Shown here piece by piece: positions 16,327 to 25,170 of a stretch of DNA of 37,763 bases. Source of the stretch: Acetobacteraceae bacterium (GTDB taxonomy: Bacteria > Pseudomonadota > Alphaproteobacteria > Acetobacterales > Acetobacteraceae); the NCBI GenBank assembly GCA_027306955.1, contig DAHUXX010000098.1, positions 1 to 37,763 of the forward strand, in the 5' to 3' direction. The translations under genes were made by a program, and so were the position numbers. The notes below the pieces were generated by a model, which saw nothing but the letters and a program-made list of their open reading frames with translations, ran no database searches and had not been told where the DNA came from. How positions within the stretch are numbered: the stretch's first letter is position 1; each line of letters begins with the position of its first letter.

Positions 16327-17832
16327 TCAGGCGGCGAGCTCCGTCGTGGCATCGAGCCCCAGCGCCTCCGCCAGCCGGTCGAGCCGGCGCGTGACACTCT
16401 CGCCCGCGAACACGCCGCTGCCCTCAGCAAGGCGCAACGTCAGCGTGGCGCCCATCTCAAGCGCAGTGCCGGCGAGCAGGGCCGTGGTGCCGGCCGAGAG
16501 CGTGTAGGCGAGCCGCAGCGCAACACCCAGGATGGTCGCGCGGCGCAGCGCCTCCGGATTCAACAGCCCGCGCGCCAGGCCAAGAAAGGGCGCATCCGGC
16601 TCCGCCTCGTAGCGCAAGGCCAGCGTGGTCGCGAGGAAGGCGCGCGCGTGGTGGTCGAGCGCGATCCCGGGTTGGCGCAGGATACGCAGATAGGCCTGCT
16701 CGGCGCGGTATTCGGGGTGGTCGTGGCTGCCAATGTCGCTCATCCAGCAGGCGACCGTGCGCAGCCGCCGCTGCTCCGCTGTCTCGGCAGGGAACAGCGG
16801 CGTGGTCCAGGCCGCAAGCGCTGGCGGCAGCTCGGGGTCGCGGCCGAGCCGTACCGCGTATTCGCGCCCGGCGGAAAGCAGCGGGTCCTCGCGGCGCACG
16901 GCTTCCGGCACCTGCGCCATGAACCAACCCTCGCGCAGCCCGTTGGCGGAGAACACCACCCGCCGCGCCCCGGTCGCGCGCAGCAGCCGGCGCAGCACGA
17001 TCGCGGCATAGGGCAGGTCGTCGATGCGTCGCCGCGGCGCGCCGGCCATGCGTTCCAGGGCCCGCCGCCCCGCACCCGCGATCACACCGGCGAGGTCGCG
17101 CGCCTCATCCCGCCCGATCGTGTAGTGATGCACCATGTTGAGCGGATAGCGCGTCTGCGCGATGTGGATGCGCGCCAGCGCCCGCCAGGCGCCGCCCACG
17201 ACATAGAGGTCGCGGCCCGCTCCCTCGGCGAGCCAGGGCACCGTCGCCAGCTCTGTCTCCGCCAGCGCGCGCGCCCGCGCCGCGTCATCGCCCGCCCGCT
17301 CGGCCAGCCGGATGACGCCGATGGGCAGCGTCGCCGCGGCACCGCTGCGCCCGGCATCGAGCCGCACCAGTTCCAGCGAGCCGCCGCCAATATCGGCGAG
17401 GATGCCGTCGGCGCTCGGAATGCCGCACAGCACACCTGCGGCCGAGAGCGCCGCCTCCTCCGCGCCGGAAAGCACCCGGATCCTCGCATCGGGCATCCGC
17501 GCGGCCAGCGTGGCCACGAATTCGGGCCCGTTCCTCGCGTCGCGCACGGCGGAGGTGGCCAGCACCTCGAACGGCGAGGCGCCCATCGCCTCGGCGATTG
17601 CGCGATAGCGGTTCATCACCGTCAGCGTCTGCGCCACCGCCTCGGCGTTGAGCCGCCCCGTGGTGCTGACGCCGCGGCCAAGCCGCAGCACCGCCTTCTC
17701 GTTGAAGATCGCGATCGGGTTGCGCCCCAGCCCCTCGAACACGACGAGACGGACGGAGTTGGAACCGAGGTCGACCACCGCGGAACGCGATAGTCGGCCG
17801 GTGGGAAGCGACGTTTCGGAGGAAGACGGCAA
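16327..17832 (-). CDS. ppx: Exopolyphosphatase / Ppx-GppA phosphatase
   Basis: A 501-residue ASKHA-fold phosphatase that removes terminal phosphates from polyphosphate (or pppGpp). VVDLGSNSVRLVVFE (19-33) is the first phosphate loop and DIGGGSLELV (about 147) the second. A C-terminal HD-like helical domain contains DIGSHDHPEYR. The only workable start is a TTG at 17832, 8 bp after the ppk1 stop with GAGG upstream, so it is tightly coupled to ppk1. The length fits the alphaproteobacterial enzymes. Confidence 0.92.
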   Translation of the reverse strand: MPSSSETSLPTGRLSRSAVVDLGSNSVRLVVFEGLGRNPIAIFNEKAVLRLGRGVSTTGRLNAEAVAQTLTVMNRYRAIAEAMGASPFEVLATSAVRDARNGPEFVATLAARMPDARIRVLSGAEEAALSAAGVLCGIPSADGILADIGGGSLELVRLDAGRSGAAATLPIGVIRLAERAGDDAARARALAETELATVPWLAEGAGRDLYVVGGAWRALARIHIAQTRYPLNMVHHYTIGRDEARDLAGVIAGAGRRALERMAGAPRRRIDDLPYAAIVLRRLLRATGARRVVFSANGLREGWFMAQVPEAVRREDPLLSAGREYAVRLGRDPELPPALAAWTTPLFPAETAEQRRLRTVACWMSDIGSHDHPEYRAEQAYLRILRQPGIALDHHARAFLATTLALRYEAEPDAPFLGLARGLLNPEALRRATILGVALRLAYTLSAGTTALLAGTALEMGATLTLRLAEGSGVFAGESVTRRLDRLAEALGLDATTELAA

Positions 17833-17840
17833 AGGCGGCC

Positions 17841-20066
17841 TCAGTCCTCGCTCACCCGATCGGGTTTGCGCCCGGCATGCGGCGCCGTCGCGTCGCCCCG
17901 CAGCGCGGAGCCGCGGCCGGACAGCGAGGGGTTGGTCATGAAGTGCTCATGGGCAGAGAAGCGCTTCTTGCCACCCGCGGCGACCCGCCGCCATACCCCA
18001 TCCGCGCCGAGCTCCCATGACTGCGCGGTATCACGCAGGTTGGTCACCATGATCTGGTCCAGAACCTGGGCGTGCACGGTGGGGTTGTGGATCGGCACCA
18101 GCGTCTCCACCCGCCATTCCATGTTGCGCGCCATCCAGTCGGCCGAGGAGATAAACACCAGGGCCTGGCGCGATGGCAGCGGCGCGCCGTTGCCGAACAC
18201 GCAGATGCGCGCGTGCTCCAGGAAGCGCCCGATGATGGATTTGACGTGGATGTTCTCGGAGAGGCCCGCAACACCCGGTCGCAGGCAGCAGATGCCGCGG
18301 ATCACCGCCTCGATCTTCACCCCGGCGCAAGACGCGGCGTAGAGCCGGTCGATCAGTGCCTCGTCCACCAGCGAGTTGAGCTTGACCCAGATCGCGGCGG
18401 GCTGCCCCGCGCGCGCGAACGCGATCTCCTGGTCGATCAGCTCCACCAGGGTCGAGCGGGTGGTGAGCGGCGAGAACGCCAGCGCCTCCATCCGCTCCGG
18501 CCGCGCGTAGCCGGTCATGTAGTTGAACAGCCGCGCCGAATCGCGCGTCAGCTCCGGCTCGCAGGTGAAGAAGCTGAGATCGGTGTAGGTCCGCGCCGTG
18601 ATCGGGTGGTAGTTGCCGGTGCCGAAATGCGCGTAGGAGCGCAGCGTGCCGCCCTCGCGGCGGACCACGAGCGACAGCTTCGCGTGCGTCTTGAGCTCGG
18701 TGAAGCCGAACACGACCTGCACGCCGGCGGCCTCCAGCTCCCGCGCGAGCCGGATGTTCGCCTCCTCGTCGAAGCGCGCGCGCAGCTCCACCATGGCGGT
18801 GACAGTCTTGCCGGATTCCGCCGCCTCGATCAGCGCCTTGACGATCGGGCTGTCGCGGCTGGTCCGGTAGAGCGTCTGCTTCACCGCCACGACGGCGGGG
18901 TCGCGCGCCGCCTGGCGGAGGAACTGCACCACCACGTCGAAACTCTCGAACGGGTGGTGGACGATGATGTCCTTGGCACGGATCGCGGCGAAGCAGTCGC
19001 CGCCGAAATCGCGGATGCGCTCGGGGAAGCGCGGCGTATAGGGCGCGAACAGCAGGTCCGGCCGGTCGTCGACGATCATCTGCCGGAGGTCGACGAGGCC
19101 GAGCAGCCCTTCGGTCACCTGGGTCTGGCTGGGAACCGCGCCGAGCGCGTCCGTGACCAGCTCGCGCAGCCCCTGCGGCATCGCGGCGTCGAGCGTAAGA
19201 TGGATCGCAACGCCACGGCGGCGGCGCTTCAGCGCCGTCTCGTAGGAGCGGACGAGATCCTCCGCCTCCTCCTCGAACTCCACGTCGCTGTCGCGGATCA
19301 GGCGGAACAGACCCTCGCCCACCACGGTCGCCGCCGGGAACAGGCGCGGTAGCGAGAGCGAGATCAGGTGCTCGAGCAGCACGAAGCGGATGCCGCCCCC
19401 ACTCGCGCCAGCATCGCCGCGCGGCGGCAGGCGGATGAAACGCTCAATCTGCGCCGGGATCGGGATGAGGGCGGGCGTCGGCGCCGGATCGCCCTCGCGC
19501 ACCAGCAGCAGCGCCATCACCAGGCCCAGATTGGGCACGAACGGGAACGGGTGGGCGGGGTCGACAGCGAGCGGCGTCAGCACCGGGAACACCCGCTCCA
19601 TGAACCAGGCATCGAGCCAGGCGCGGTCCTCGCCATCGAGCTCCGCGGGATCGACGACGCGGATGCCGGCCGTCGCGAGTTCCGCGCGCAGATCCGCCCA
19701 GGCGTGCAGCTGCTCGGCAACCAGCTCGCCAATGCGCGCCTCGACCGCAGCCAGTTGCTGCGACGGCGTCAGCCCGTCCGGCGAGAGCGCGGTGATCCCC
19801 GCCTTCGCCTGCCCGACCAGGCCCGCGACGCGGACCGAATAGAATTCGTCGAGATTGTCGGCGGAGATCGAGACGAAGCGCAGCCGCTCCAGCAGCGGGT
19901 GGCGGCGGTTCGCGGCCTCCGCGATCACGCGCGCGTTGAAGGCGAGCCAGGACAGCTCACGGTTGATGAACCGGTGCGGCGACTGGGCAGTGACGGGCTC
20001 CACAGCCGTCGACAGTCCGCGATGCGGCGGCTCGGCGGCGTGGATCGGCATGTCGGGGGCGTTCAT
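17841..20066 (-). CDS. ppk1: Polyphosphate kinase 1
   Basis: A 741-residue kinase that makes long-chain polyphosphate from ATP at the inner face of the membrane. Order: N-terminal helical domain (RFINRELSWLAFNARVIAEA), head domain (FVPNLGLVMALLL), then two phospholipase-D-like domains. The autophosphorylated histidine is in YAHFGTGNYHP (near residue 478), and the partner region is IEAVIRGICCLRPG. The ATG at 20066 has AGGAG 7 nt upstream. The substrate pool links it to ppx and ppk2 directly downstream. Confidence 0.95.
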   Translation of the reverse strand: MNAPDMPIHAAEPPHRGLSTAVEPVTAQSPHRFINRELSWLAFNARVIAEAANRRHPLLERLRFVSISADNLDEFYSVRVAGLVGQAKAGITALSPDGLTPSQQLAAVEARIGELVAEQLHAWADLRAELATAGIRVVDPAELDGEDRAWLDAWFMERVFPVLTPLAVDPAHPFPFVPNLGLVMALLLVREGDPAPTPALIPIPAQIERFIRLPPRGDAGASGGGIRFVLLEHLISLSLPRLFPAATVVGEGLFRLIRDSDVEFEEEAEDLVRSYETALKRRRRGVAIHLTLDAAMPQGLRELVTDALGAVPSQTQVTEGLLGLVDLRQMIVDDRPDLLFAPYTPRFPERIRDFGGDCFAAIRAKDIIVHHPFESFDVVVQFLRQAARDPAVVAVKQTLYRTSRDSPIVKALIEAAESGKTVTAMVELRARFDEEANIRLARELEAAGVQVVFGFTELKTHAKLSLVVRREGGTLRSYAHFGTGNYHPITARTYTDLSFFTCEPELTRDSARLFNYMTGYARPERMEALAFSPLTTRSTLVELIDQEIAFARAGQPAAIWVKLNSLVDEALIDRLYAASCAGVKIEAVIRGICCLRPGVAGLSENIHVKSIIGRFLEHARICVFGNGAPLPSRQALVFISSADWMARNMEWRVETLVPIHNPTVHAQVLDQIMVTNLRDTAQSWELGADGVWRRVAAGGKKRFSAHEHFMTNPSLSGRGSALRGDATAPHAGRKPDRVSED

Positions 20067-20089
20067 CCGGCGCTCCTGTGCCCGCGAGT

Positions 20090-20833
20090 TTACAGGAACG
20101 GCAGGCGAATTGGGGAGGCCGCGTCCGCCGCCATCGTGAAATCTTCATCAGGGTCCGGTTCCGGGGGATCGGACTCCGGTTCCGCCTCCGGCAGCACCAG
20201 GTCCGCCAGCACCGCTGCCGCCAACGATCGGGTCACGCGCCGCCCGAGGGCGAGGCTCGCGCGGTCGAGCCGCGCCGCCAGCTCGCGCAGCAGGCCGGGG
20301 TCGCGCGGCGCACGGCGCAGCAGCCAGGCCCGCAGCGCGGGCGTCAGCAACAGCTGCCGCTCGTCCAGCAGGCGCGCGAACAGCGCCTCCAGCAGCGCGT
20401 CCTCGGGAGGCCCGATCGCGACCGCGAGGCTCGCACGCATCCGGCTCGCGAGGTCCGGAAGCGCGATGTGCCAGCGCGACGGCGGCTCGCGCGAAGCGAG
20501 CAGGACCAGCTGCCCGGCCTCGGCGGCCGCGTTGAGCAAATGGAACAACGCCTCCTCGTCGAGGAGGTCCGCGTCATCCACCACGACCGGGGCGGGCGGC
20601 GCCGGCCGCTTGCCGCCGCGCCACGGCAGACCGCCATGTTCCGCGGACCAGAGCGCCAGCATGTGGCTCTTGCCCGTGGCCGGCCCGCCCCACAGCACCA
20701 GCCGACCCAGCGGCCAGCGATCGGGGGCTGCGAGCCAGCGCCGCGCCTCTGCATTGGACGGCATTTCGACCAGCGGCTCGCGCGCCAGGTCGGCGGCGGC
20801 GCAGGGCAGCGGCAGCGCCATTTGCCGCGCCAT
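20090..20833 (-). CDS. hda: Hda-type DnaA regulator
   Basis: A 247-residue AAA+ protein related to DnaA domains I-III. It binds the DNA polymerase sliding clamp and triggers hydrolysis of DnaA-ATP after initiation (RIDA). The N-terminus RQMALPLP carries the clamp-binding hexapeptide (QxxLPL type). The P-loop is GGPATGKSH and the Walker B region is VVVDDADLL. The C-terminus is an acidic tail (PESDPPEPDPDED) longer than usual. I chose the ATG at 20833; the longer frame needs a TTG. It sits 13 bp after the stop of the membrane protein gene upstream and 23 bp before ppk1. Confidence 0.88.
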   Translation of the reverse strand: MARQMALPLPCAAADLAREPLVEMPSNAEARRWLAAPDRWPLGRLVLWGGPATGKSHMLALWSAEHGGLPWRGGKRPAPPAPVVVDDADLLDEEALFHLLNAAAEAGQLVLLASREPPSRWHIALPDLASRMRASLAVAIGPPEDALLEALFARLLDERQLLLTPALRAWLLRRAPRDPGLLRELAARLDRASLALGRRVTRSLAAAVLADLVLPEAEPESDPPEPDPDEDFTMAADAASPIRLPFL

Positions 20834-20846
20834 CACGGCCAATCCG

Positions 20847-21950
20847 TCACGTCCCGCCCGCCCCTGCGGGCGGATCGAGATAAAGCGGGCTCTTGAGATA
20901 GCGGCGCAGCCAGAAGCGGCTCAGCACCCCGATCACCGCCGAAACCGGCACCGCCAGCAGCACGCCGAGGAAGCCGAAAGCCTCGGCGCCGGCAAACAGG
21001 GCGAAGATCACCCACACCGCGTGCAGCTCCACCCGGTCGCCGAGGAAGCGCGGATAGATGAAATAGTTCTCGAAGATCTGGCCGAGCCCGAACACCACCA
21101 GGATCTTGATGATCCCCGCCCACGTGCCCCATTGCCCGGCCGCCAGCGCCAGCGAGGAAACAAAGCCGGTGATGGTGCCAACATAGGGCATGAAGGAGAG
21201 CGTGCCCGTCGCCAGCCCCACGATCAGCCCGAGATCGAGCCCGGCGACCGTGAGCCCCGTAGCGTAGAACGCCGCCAGTGCCACGCAGCTCAGCGCCTGC
21301 CCGCGCAGCCAGGCCGAGAGAATCCGGTCCACCTCCCGCGCCTGCTCGCGGATGATGCCGGCGTAGCGGTGCGGCAGCCAGGAATCGACGCTCGCCACCA
21401 CCCCCGGCCAGTCCCTGAGGAGGTAGAACGCCACCAGCGGCGTCACCACCAACAGCATGATCACGTTGAACAGCGCGAAGCTGCCGCCGATCAGGCGCGA
21501 GGCCGCGGTGCCGATGAAGGACAGAACCGTCCCCGCCTCGCTGCTGACGAGCCCCTGGAGCTTGGTGTCGATCACGCCGGGGCCCAGCTGCTGCTGCAGC
21601 CGGTTGAGGGTCTTGTCCGCCAGCGCCTGCAGGTCGAGGACATAGGCCGGCAGCCGGCGCAGCAGCAGGCCCAGCTGCACCATCACCAGCGGATAGAGCA
21701 ACAGCACCGCCAGCGTGCCGAGCAGGATCAAGCCCACCACCAACAGCCCGGCGGCGTAGGGGCGGCCGATCCCGACACGGGTCATCCTGGTTGCCAACGG
21801 GTCCAGGAAATAGGCAACCACGGCAGCCGCGACGAAGGGCACCAGCACCGCGGAGAACAGCTGCAGCGCCAGCCAGAACCCCACCAGCAGCGCCGCGAGG
21901 AAGGCGAGCCGCTGTGCGCGCGAGGCGCCTTGCTGTGCGCTGTCGCTCAT
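20847..21950 (-). CDS. AI-2E/PerM-family membrane protein
   Basis: A 367-residue inner-membrane protein of the AI-2E transporter (UPF0118) superfamily. It has two spans near the N-terminus (residues ~16-65), a soluble middle domain (YVLDLQALADKTLNRLQQQL), and a second membrane block with the conserved PYVG (LSFMPYVGTITG) and ENYFIYPRFLGDRVELH segments. Members export AI-2, Na+ or other solutes; the substrate here is unknown. The ATG at 21950 overlaps the stop of the upstream gene (ATGA). In Rhodospirillales this gene commonly precedes hda, as it does here. Confidence 0.85.
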   Translation of the reverse strand: MSDSAQQGASRAQRLAFLAALLVGFWLALQLFSAVLVPFVAAAVVAYFLDPLATRMTRVGIGRPYAAGLLVVGLILLGTLAVLLLYPLVMVQLGLLLRRLPAYVLDLQALADKTLNRLQQQLGPGVIDTKLQGLVSSEAGTVLSFIGTAASRLIGGSFALFNVIMLLVVTPLVAFYLLRDWPGVVASVDSWLPHRYAGIIREQAREVDRILSAWLRGQALSCVALAAFYATGLTVAGLDLGLIVGLATGTLSFMPYVGTITGFVSSLALAAGQWGTWAGIIKILVVFGLGQIFENYFIYPRFLGDRVELHAVWVIFALFAGAEAFGFLGVLLAVPVSAVIGVLSRFWLRRYLKSPLYLDPPAGAGGT

Positions 21951-22522
21951 GCCGCGCCGCCCCGCGCCACCACCAGCACATAGCCGGCGCCGGAGGCGAG
22001 CGTGCTCACCACCACCAGCGTCGTGAGCGCATCGATCACGTCGCCCGGCACCGGCATGCCCCCGGCGCGCAGCAGGGCCAGTCCGATCAACACGATCTGC
22101 AGCACCGTGTTGAGCTTGGAGAGCAACAGCGGGCGGATCTCGACCCGTTGTCCCAGCATCGTCAGCACCAGCACGCCGCCCACGATCACCACGTCGCGGA
22201 ACACCACCAGGATCGCCAGCCAGTCCCACACCTCCCCCACCGCGGCGAGGGTGACATAGGTGGAAACCAGCAGCGCCTTGTCGGCCAGCGGGTCGAGCAC
22301 CGCACCGATCCGCGTCGGCCCCTGGCGGCGCGCCAGCCAGCCGTCGACGCCGTCCGAGATGCCGGCGAGGGTGAACAGCGCGAAGGCGGCGAGGGAATGG
22401 TCGTGCAGCACCAGCCAGACCGTCGCGGGCACCGCGCAGATGCGCGCCAGCGTGATGACGTTGGGCAGAGTCAGCAGATCGCCGAGCAGGGGCGCCGTGC
22501 CGACAGGGCTACCGTCCGGCAT
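21947..22522 (-). CDS. CDP-alcohol phosphatidyltransferase
   Basis: A 191-residue membrane enzyme that joins a CDP-activated lipid to an alcohol. The family motif D-x2-DG-x2-AR-...-G-x3-D-x3-D is complete: D57, D60, G61, A64, R65, D77, D81. About five hydrophobic spans follow. The most likely reaction is phosphatidylglycerophosphate synthesis (PgsA), but the alcohol cannot be fixed from the motif, and cardiolipin synthase-type members look alike. The ATG at 22522 was chosen because GGGGAG precedes it and the upstream extension is Arg/Pro-rich. It opens the seven-gene minus-strand run. Confidence 0.85.
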   Translation of the reverse strand: MPDGSPVGTAPLLGDLLTLPNVITLARICAVPATVWLVLHDHSLAAFALFTLAGISDGVDGWLARRQGPTRIGAVLDPLADKALLVSTYVTLAAVGEVWDWLAILVVFRDVVIVGGVLVLTMLGQRVEIRPLLLSKLNTVLQIVLIGLALLRAGGMPVPGDVIDALTTLVVVSTLASGAGYVLVVARGGAA

Positions 22523-22553
22523 CGTCTCCCCGATTGTCGGCGCCCGGCCGGTT

Positions 22554-22584
22554 GGCCGGATTGGGCGGGTGGGCCGGATTGGGC
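22554..22584. repeat. Direct repeat in the purM/phosphatidyltransferase promoter region
   Basis: GGCCGGATTGGGC occurs at 22554-22566 and again at 22572-22584, an 18-bp period, with a degenerate third half-copy just upstream. It lies in the 115-bp gap between divergent genes, where promoters must be. It may be a regulator site or simple duplication. Confidence 0.4.
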
Positions 22585-22637
22585 AATTGCGTCTCCTCGG
22601 TGGCGCTTTCGCTCGTGACCTTATACACGGCCCCGCC

Positions 22638-23696
22638 ATGACCGGTATGACCTATCGCGACGCAGGCGTGGACATCGAGGCGGGGGATGCGCTGGTCGAG
22701 CGCATCAAGCCCGCGGCCAGGGCAACCTTGCGGCCCGGCGTGCTCGGCGGGCTCGGCGGCTTCGGCGCCCTGTTCGACCCGCGCGCAGCCGGCTTCACGG
22801 ACCCGATCCTGGTCGCTACCACGGACGGCGTGGGCACCAAGCTGCGCGTCGCGATCGAGGCGGGCCGGCATGGCGGCGTCGGCCAGGACCTGGTCGCGAT
22901 GTGCGTCAACGACCTCGTCGTGCAGGGCGCCACGCCGCTGTTCTTCCTCGACTATTACGCGACCGGTGCACTCGATATTGACGCCGCCGCCGCGGTGATC
23001 GACGGCATCGCCACCGGCTGCAGGCTCGCCGAGTGCGCGCTGGTGGGCGGCGAGACCGCCGAAATGCCCGGCATGTACGGCAAGGACGACTACGACCTCG
23101 CGGGCTTCGCGGTGGGGGCGGCGGAGCGTGGCACGTTGCTGCCCCAGGGGGTCGCACCGGGCCAGACCGTGCTCGGCCTTGCTTCCTCCGGCGTGCATTC
23201 GAACGGCTTCTCGCTCGTTCGCCGCGTCGTCGCCGCCAGCAGCCAGGGCTGGGCCTCGCCGGCGCCGTTCGCCATGGACAACACGCTCGCGGAGGCACTG
23301 CTGGAGCCGACGCGCATCTATGTCCGGCCGCTGCTCGCCTTGCACCGCGCGGGGCTGATGCGTGCGGCGGCGCACATCACCGGCGGCGGCCTGCCCGGCA
23401 ACCTGCCGCGCGTGCTGCCTGCGGGGACACGCGCCGTCATCGCCGCGAACTGGACGCTGCCGCCGGTATTCCGCTGGCTCGCCCGCGCCGGCGGGGTCGC
23501 CGCCACCGAGATGCTGCGCGTGTTCAACTGCGGGATCGGCATGGCCGTGGTGACCGATGACGCCGCCGCCGCGACCGCGGTGCTGGAAGCGGCTGGCGAG
23601 ACGGTGGTCGAGCTGGGCCGCATACAGGCGCAGGAGAGCTCGCACGACGGCAGGCCCGACGTCGTGATCGACATCCCGCCCGGATGGCTCGGGTGA
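22638..23696 (+). CDS. purM: Phosphoribosylformylglycinamidine cyclo-ligase (AIR synthase)
   Basis: A 352-residue enzyme of purine synthesis: FGAM plus ATP gives AIR. It begins MTGMTYRDAGVDIEAGDAL. ATP/substrate motifs are VATTDGVGTKLRVAIE and LVGGETAEMPGMY, and the C-terminal domain starts after THITGGGLPGNLPR-like sequence (HITGGGLPGNLPRVLP). Length is typical. Two in-frame ATGs (22638, 22647) are possible; both have weak ribosome sites. purN overlaps its end by 13 bp. Confidence 0.95.
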   Translation: MTGMTYRDAGVDIEAGDALVERIKPAARATLRPGVLGGLGGFGALFDPRAAGFTDPILVATTDGVGTKLRVAIEAGRHGGVGQDLVAMCVNDLVVQGATPLFFLDYYATGALDIDAAAAVIDGIATGCRLAECALVGGETAEMPGMYGKDDYDLAGFAVGAAERGTLLPQGVAPGQTVLGLASSGVHSNGFSLVRRVVAASSQGWASPAPFAMDNTLAEALLEPTRIYVRPLLALHRAGLMRAAAHITGGGLPGNLPRVLPAGTRAVIAANWTLPPVFRWLARAGGVAATEMLRVFNCGIGMAVVTDDAAAATAVLEAAGETVVELGRIQAQESSHDGRPDVVIDIPPGWLG

Positions 23697-24328
23697 AGCG
23701 ACGCGTCGGCGTCCTGATCTCCGGGCGCGGCTCCAACATGGTGGCGCTGGCCGAGGCGGCGCGCGACCCGGCCTACCCGGCCGAGATCGCGGTGGTGATC
23801 TCGAACGACCCCACCGCGGCCGGACTCGCACTGGCCGAGGCGCGCGGCATCGCCACACGCGCCATCCCGCACCGCGCCTTCGGCCGCGACCGCGCGGCGC
23901 ACGAGGCGGCGATCGACGCGGCGTTGGCTGCCGAGGAAGTCGAGGTGCTCTGCCTCGCCGGCTACATGCGCCTGCTCACCCCGTTCCTGGTCGGCCGCTA
24001 TTCCGGGCGGATGCTTAACATTCACCCCTCGCTGCTGCCCGCCTTCCCGGGGCTCGACACGCATGCGCGCGCGCTCGCCGCCGGCGTGAAGTTCCACGGC
24101 TGCACGGTCCACCTGGTCACCGAGGCGATGGACGAGGGCCCGATCCTGGCTCAGGCCGCCGTGCCGGTGCGGCCCGGCGACGACGAGGCGGCGCTGGCCC
24201 AGCGGGTGCTCGCCGAGGAGCACATCCTCTATGCCGCGGCGCTGGCCCGCTTCCTGCGCGGCGACCCTGGACGGGCACCGACGACCGCCTTGCACAACCC
24301 CTTGCCCGATGTGCTTCCTGCCCCCTAA
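23684..24328 (+). CDS. purN: Phosphoribosylglycinamide formyltransferase
   Basis: A 214-residue enzyme that formylates GAR from 10-formyl-tetrahydrofolate, two steps before PurM. GRGSN (14-18) binds substrate phosphate, LAGYMRLL and LNIHPSLLPAFPG hold the catalytic Asn and His, and TEAMDEGPIL contains the catalytic Asp. The ATG at 23684 lies inside purM; a GTG at 23693 that overlaps the purM stop (GTGA) is an alternative start. The 13-bp overlap means translational coupling. Confidence 0.94.
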   Translation: MARVKRRVGVLISGRGSNMVALAEAARDPAYPAEIAVVISNDPTAAGLALAEARGIATRAIPHRAFGRDRAAHEAAIDAALAAEEVEVLCLAGYMRLLTPFLVGRYSGRMLNIHPSLLPAFPGLDTHARALAAGVKFHGCTVHLVTEAMDEGPILAQAAVPVRPGDDEAALAQRVLAEEHILYAAALARFLRGDPGRAPTTALHNPLPDVLPAP

Positions 24329-24358
24329 AAATACGCCCAACGACAAGTGAGAGCGAGC

Positions 24359-24502
24359 ATGGCCACCTCCTTACAGCCCGTGACCGAGGAAGCCTTCACC
24401 GAGGACCGGAAGCATTTCCACCACAGCTTCGTCGCCTTCGTGACCATGGCCGCGACGGCGATCGCGGTACTGCTGATTCTGATGGCGTATTTCCTGACCT
24501 GA
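24359..24502 (+). CDS. Small single-span protein, aa3 oxidase subunit IV-like
   Basis: A 47-residue protein: MATSLQPVTEEAFTEDRKHF, then FHHSFVAFVT and one membrane span (AATAIAVLLILMAYFL). This resembles the small bacterial aa3-type cytochrome oxidase subunit IV (one helix after a short F-x-x-D-R-x-x-F motif). The ATG at 24359 has AGTGAGAG upstream. No oxidase genes are in the window, so the link is by sequence pattern only; another small membrane protein is possible. It starts 31 bp after purN and may be co-transcribed. Confidence 0.6.
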   Translation: MATSLQPVTEEAFTEDRKHFHHSFVAFVTMAATAIAVLLILMAYFLT

Positions 24503-24569
24503 GCCACGCCATACCGGCCGGCGTCGCAACGAGCGCCGGCGAATCCTCCGCGAACGGACGCGGATGGTT

Positions 24570-25157
24570 CTAGATCAGGTCTTCGGCCAGCGCCGCGCGC
24601 GTCGCCTCGGGCAGCACGGTCATATGCGCGTAGTGCGGGTGATCGAGGCCGAGGACGACGCGCGAACCCGGCTCCCGCAGAGCCGCCACCGCCGCCTCGT
24701 CAAGCGGAAAATGCACGAACTGCACGGAGGATGCCTTGCCCTGCGCCGTGGTGCGGTCCTGGTCGGTCTCCGCCGCCGCCTTGACGCGATGCCCACCGAT
24801 CTCGAGGAACGCCGTCTCCTCGATGCCGCCGAGCGTGGAGAGCACGCGCTTGCGGCGCTCCGGATCGTCGATCTCGATCATGAAGGTCGCGACCAGCTCC
24901 CGCCCGTTGGGGATGAGCGGGTTGTAGGCAGCGAGCTCGTCGGGCAGCTGCGCGTCGCCGCCCTTCTCGATGTGCAGCATCTCCTGCACCTGGTGCCACA
25001 TCGTGTGCCAGTTCTCGAAGAAGAAGGTGACGAACGGCCCCACCGCGACGCGGCGCGGCCGCTTGATCGCCGTCATCCGGGTCCGCCACTCGCGGCGCCG
25101 CGTCGCGTAGGTTTCCCACGGCAGGATGTCCGCGGGGTCGATCACCGTCTTCGCCAT
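24570..25157 (-). CDS. DUF3501 family protein
   Basis: A 195-residue soluble protein of unknown function, recognised by IKRPRRVAVGPFVTFFFENWHTMWHQVQEML and NPLIPNGRELVATFMIEIDD. It contains no cysteine pair or known cofactor motif that I can see. It is the third gene of the conserved rubrerythrin - Fe-S protein - DUF3501 trio. The ATG at 25157 is 13 bp after the Fe-S gene and has AGGAG 9 nt upstream; the 10-residue longer reading would overlap that gene. Role presumably tied to the redox partner proteins upstream. Confidence 0.85.
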   Translation of the reverse strand: MAKTVIDPADILPWETYATRRREWRTRMTAIKRPRRVAVGPFVTFFFENWHTMWHQVQEMLHIEKGGDAQLPDELAAYNPLIPNGRELVATFMIEIDDPERRKRVLSTLGGIEETAFLEIGGHRVKAAAETDQDRTTAQGKASSVQFVHFPLDEAAVAALREPGSRVVLGLDHPHYAHMTVLPEATRAALAEDLI

Positions 25158-25170
25158 CGCCGTCATCTCC

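Noticed and set aside
19368..21983. Plus-strand open frame of 871 codons
   Set aside because: It lies antisense to ppk1, hda and the PerM-type gene, is dominated by Arg, Gln, His, Glu and Gly, and shows no family motif. It is a mirror frame of high-GC coding DNA.
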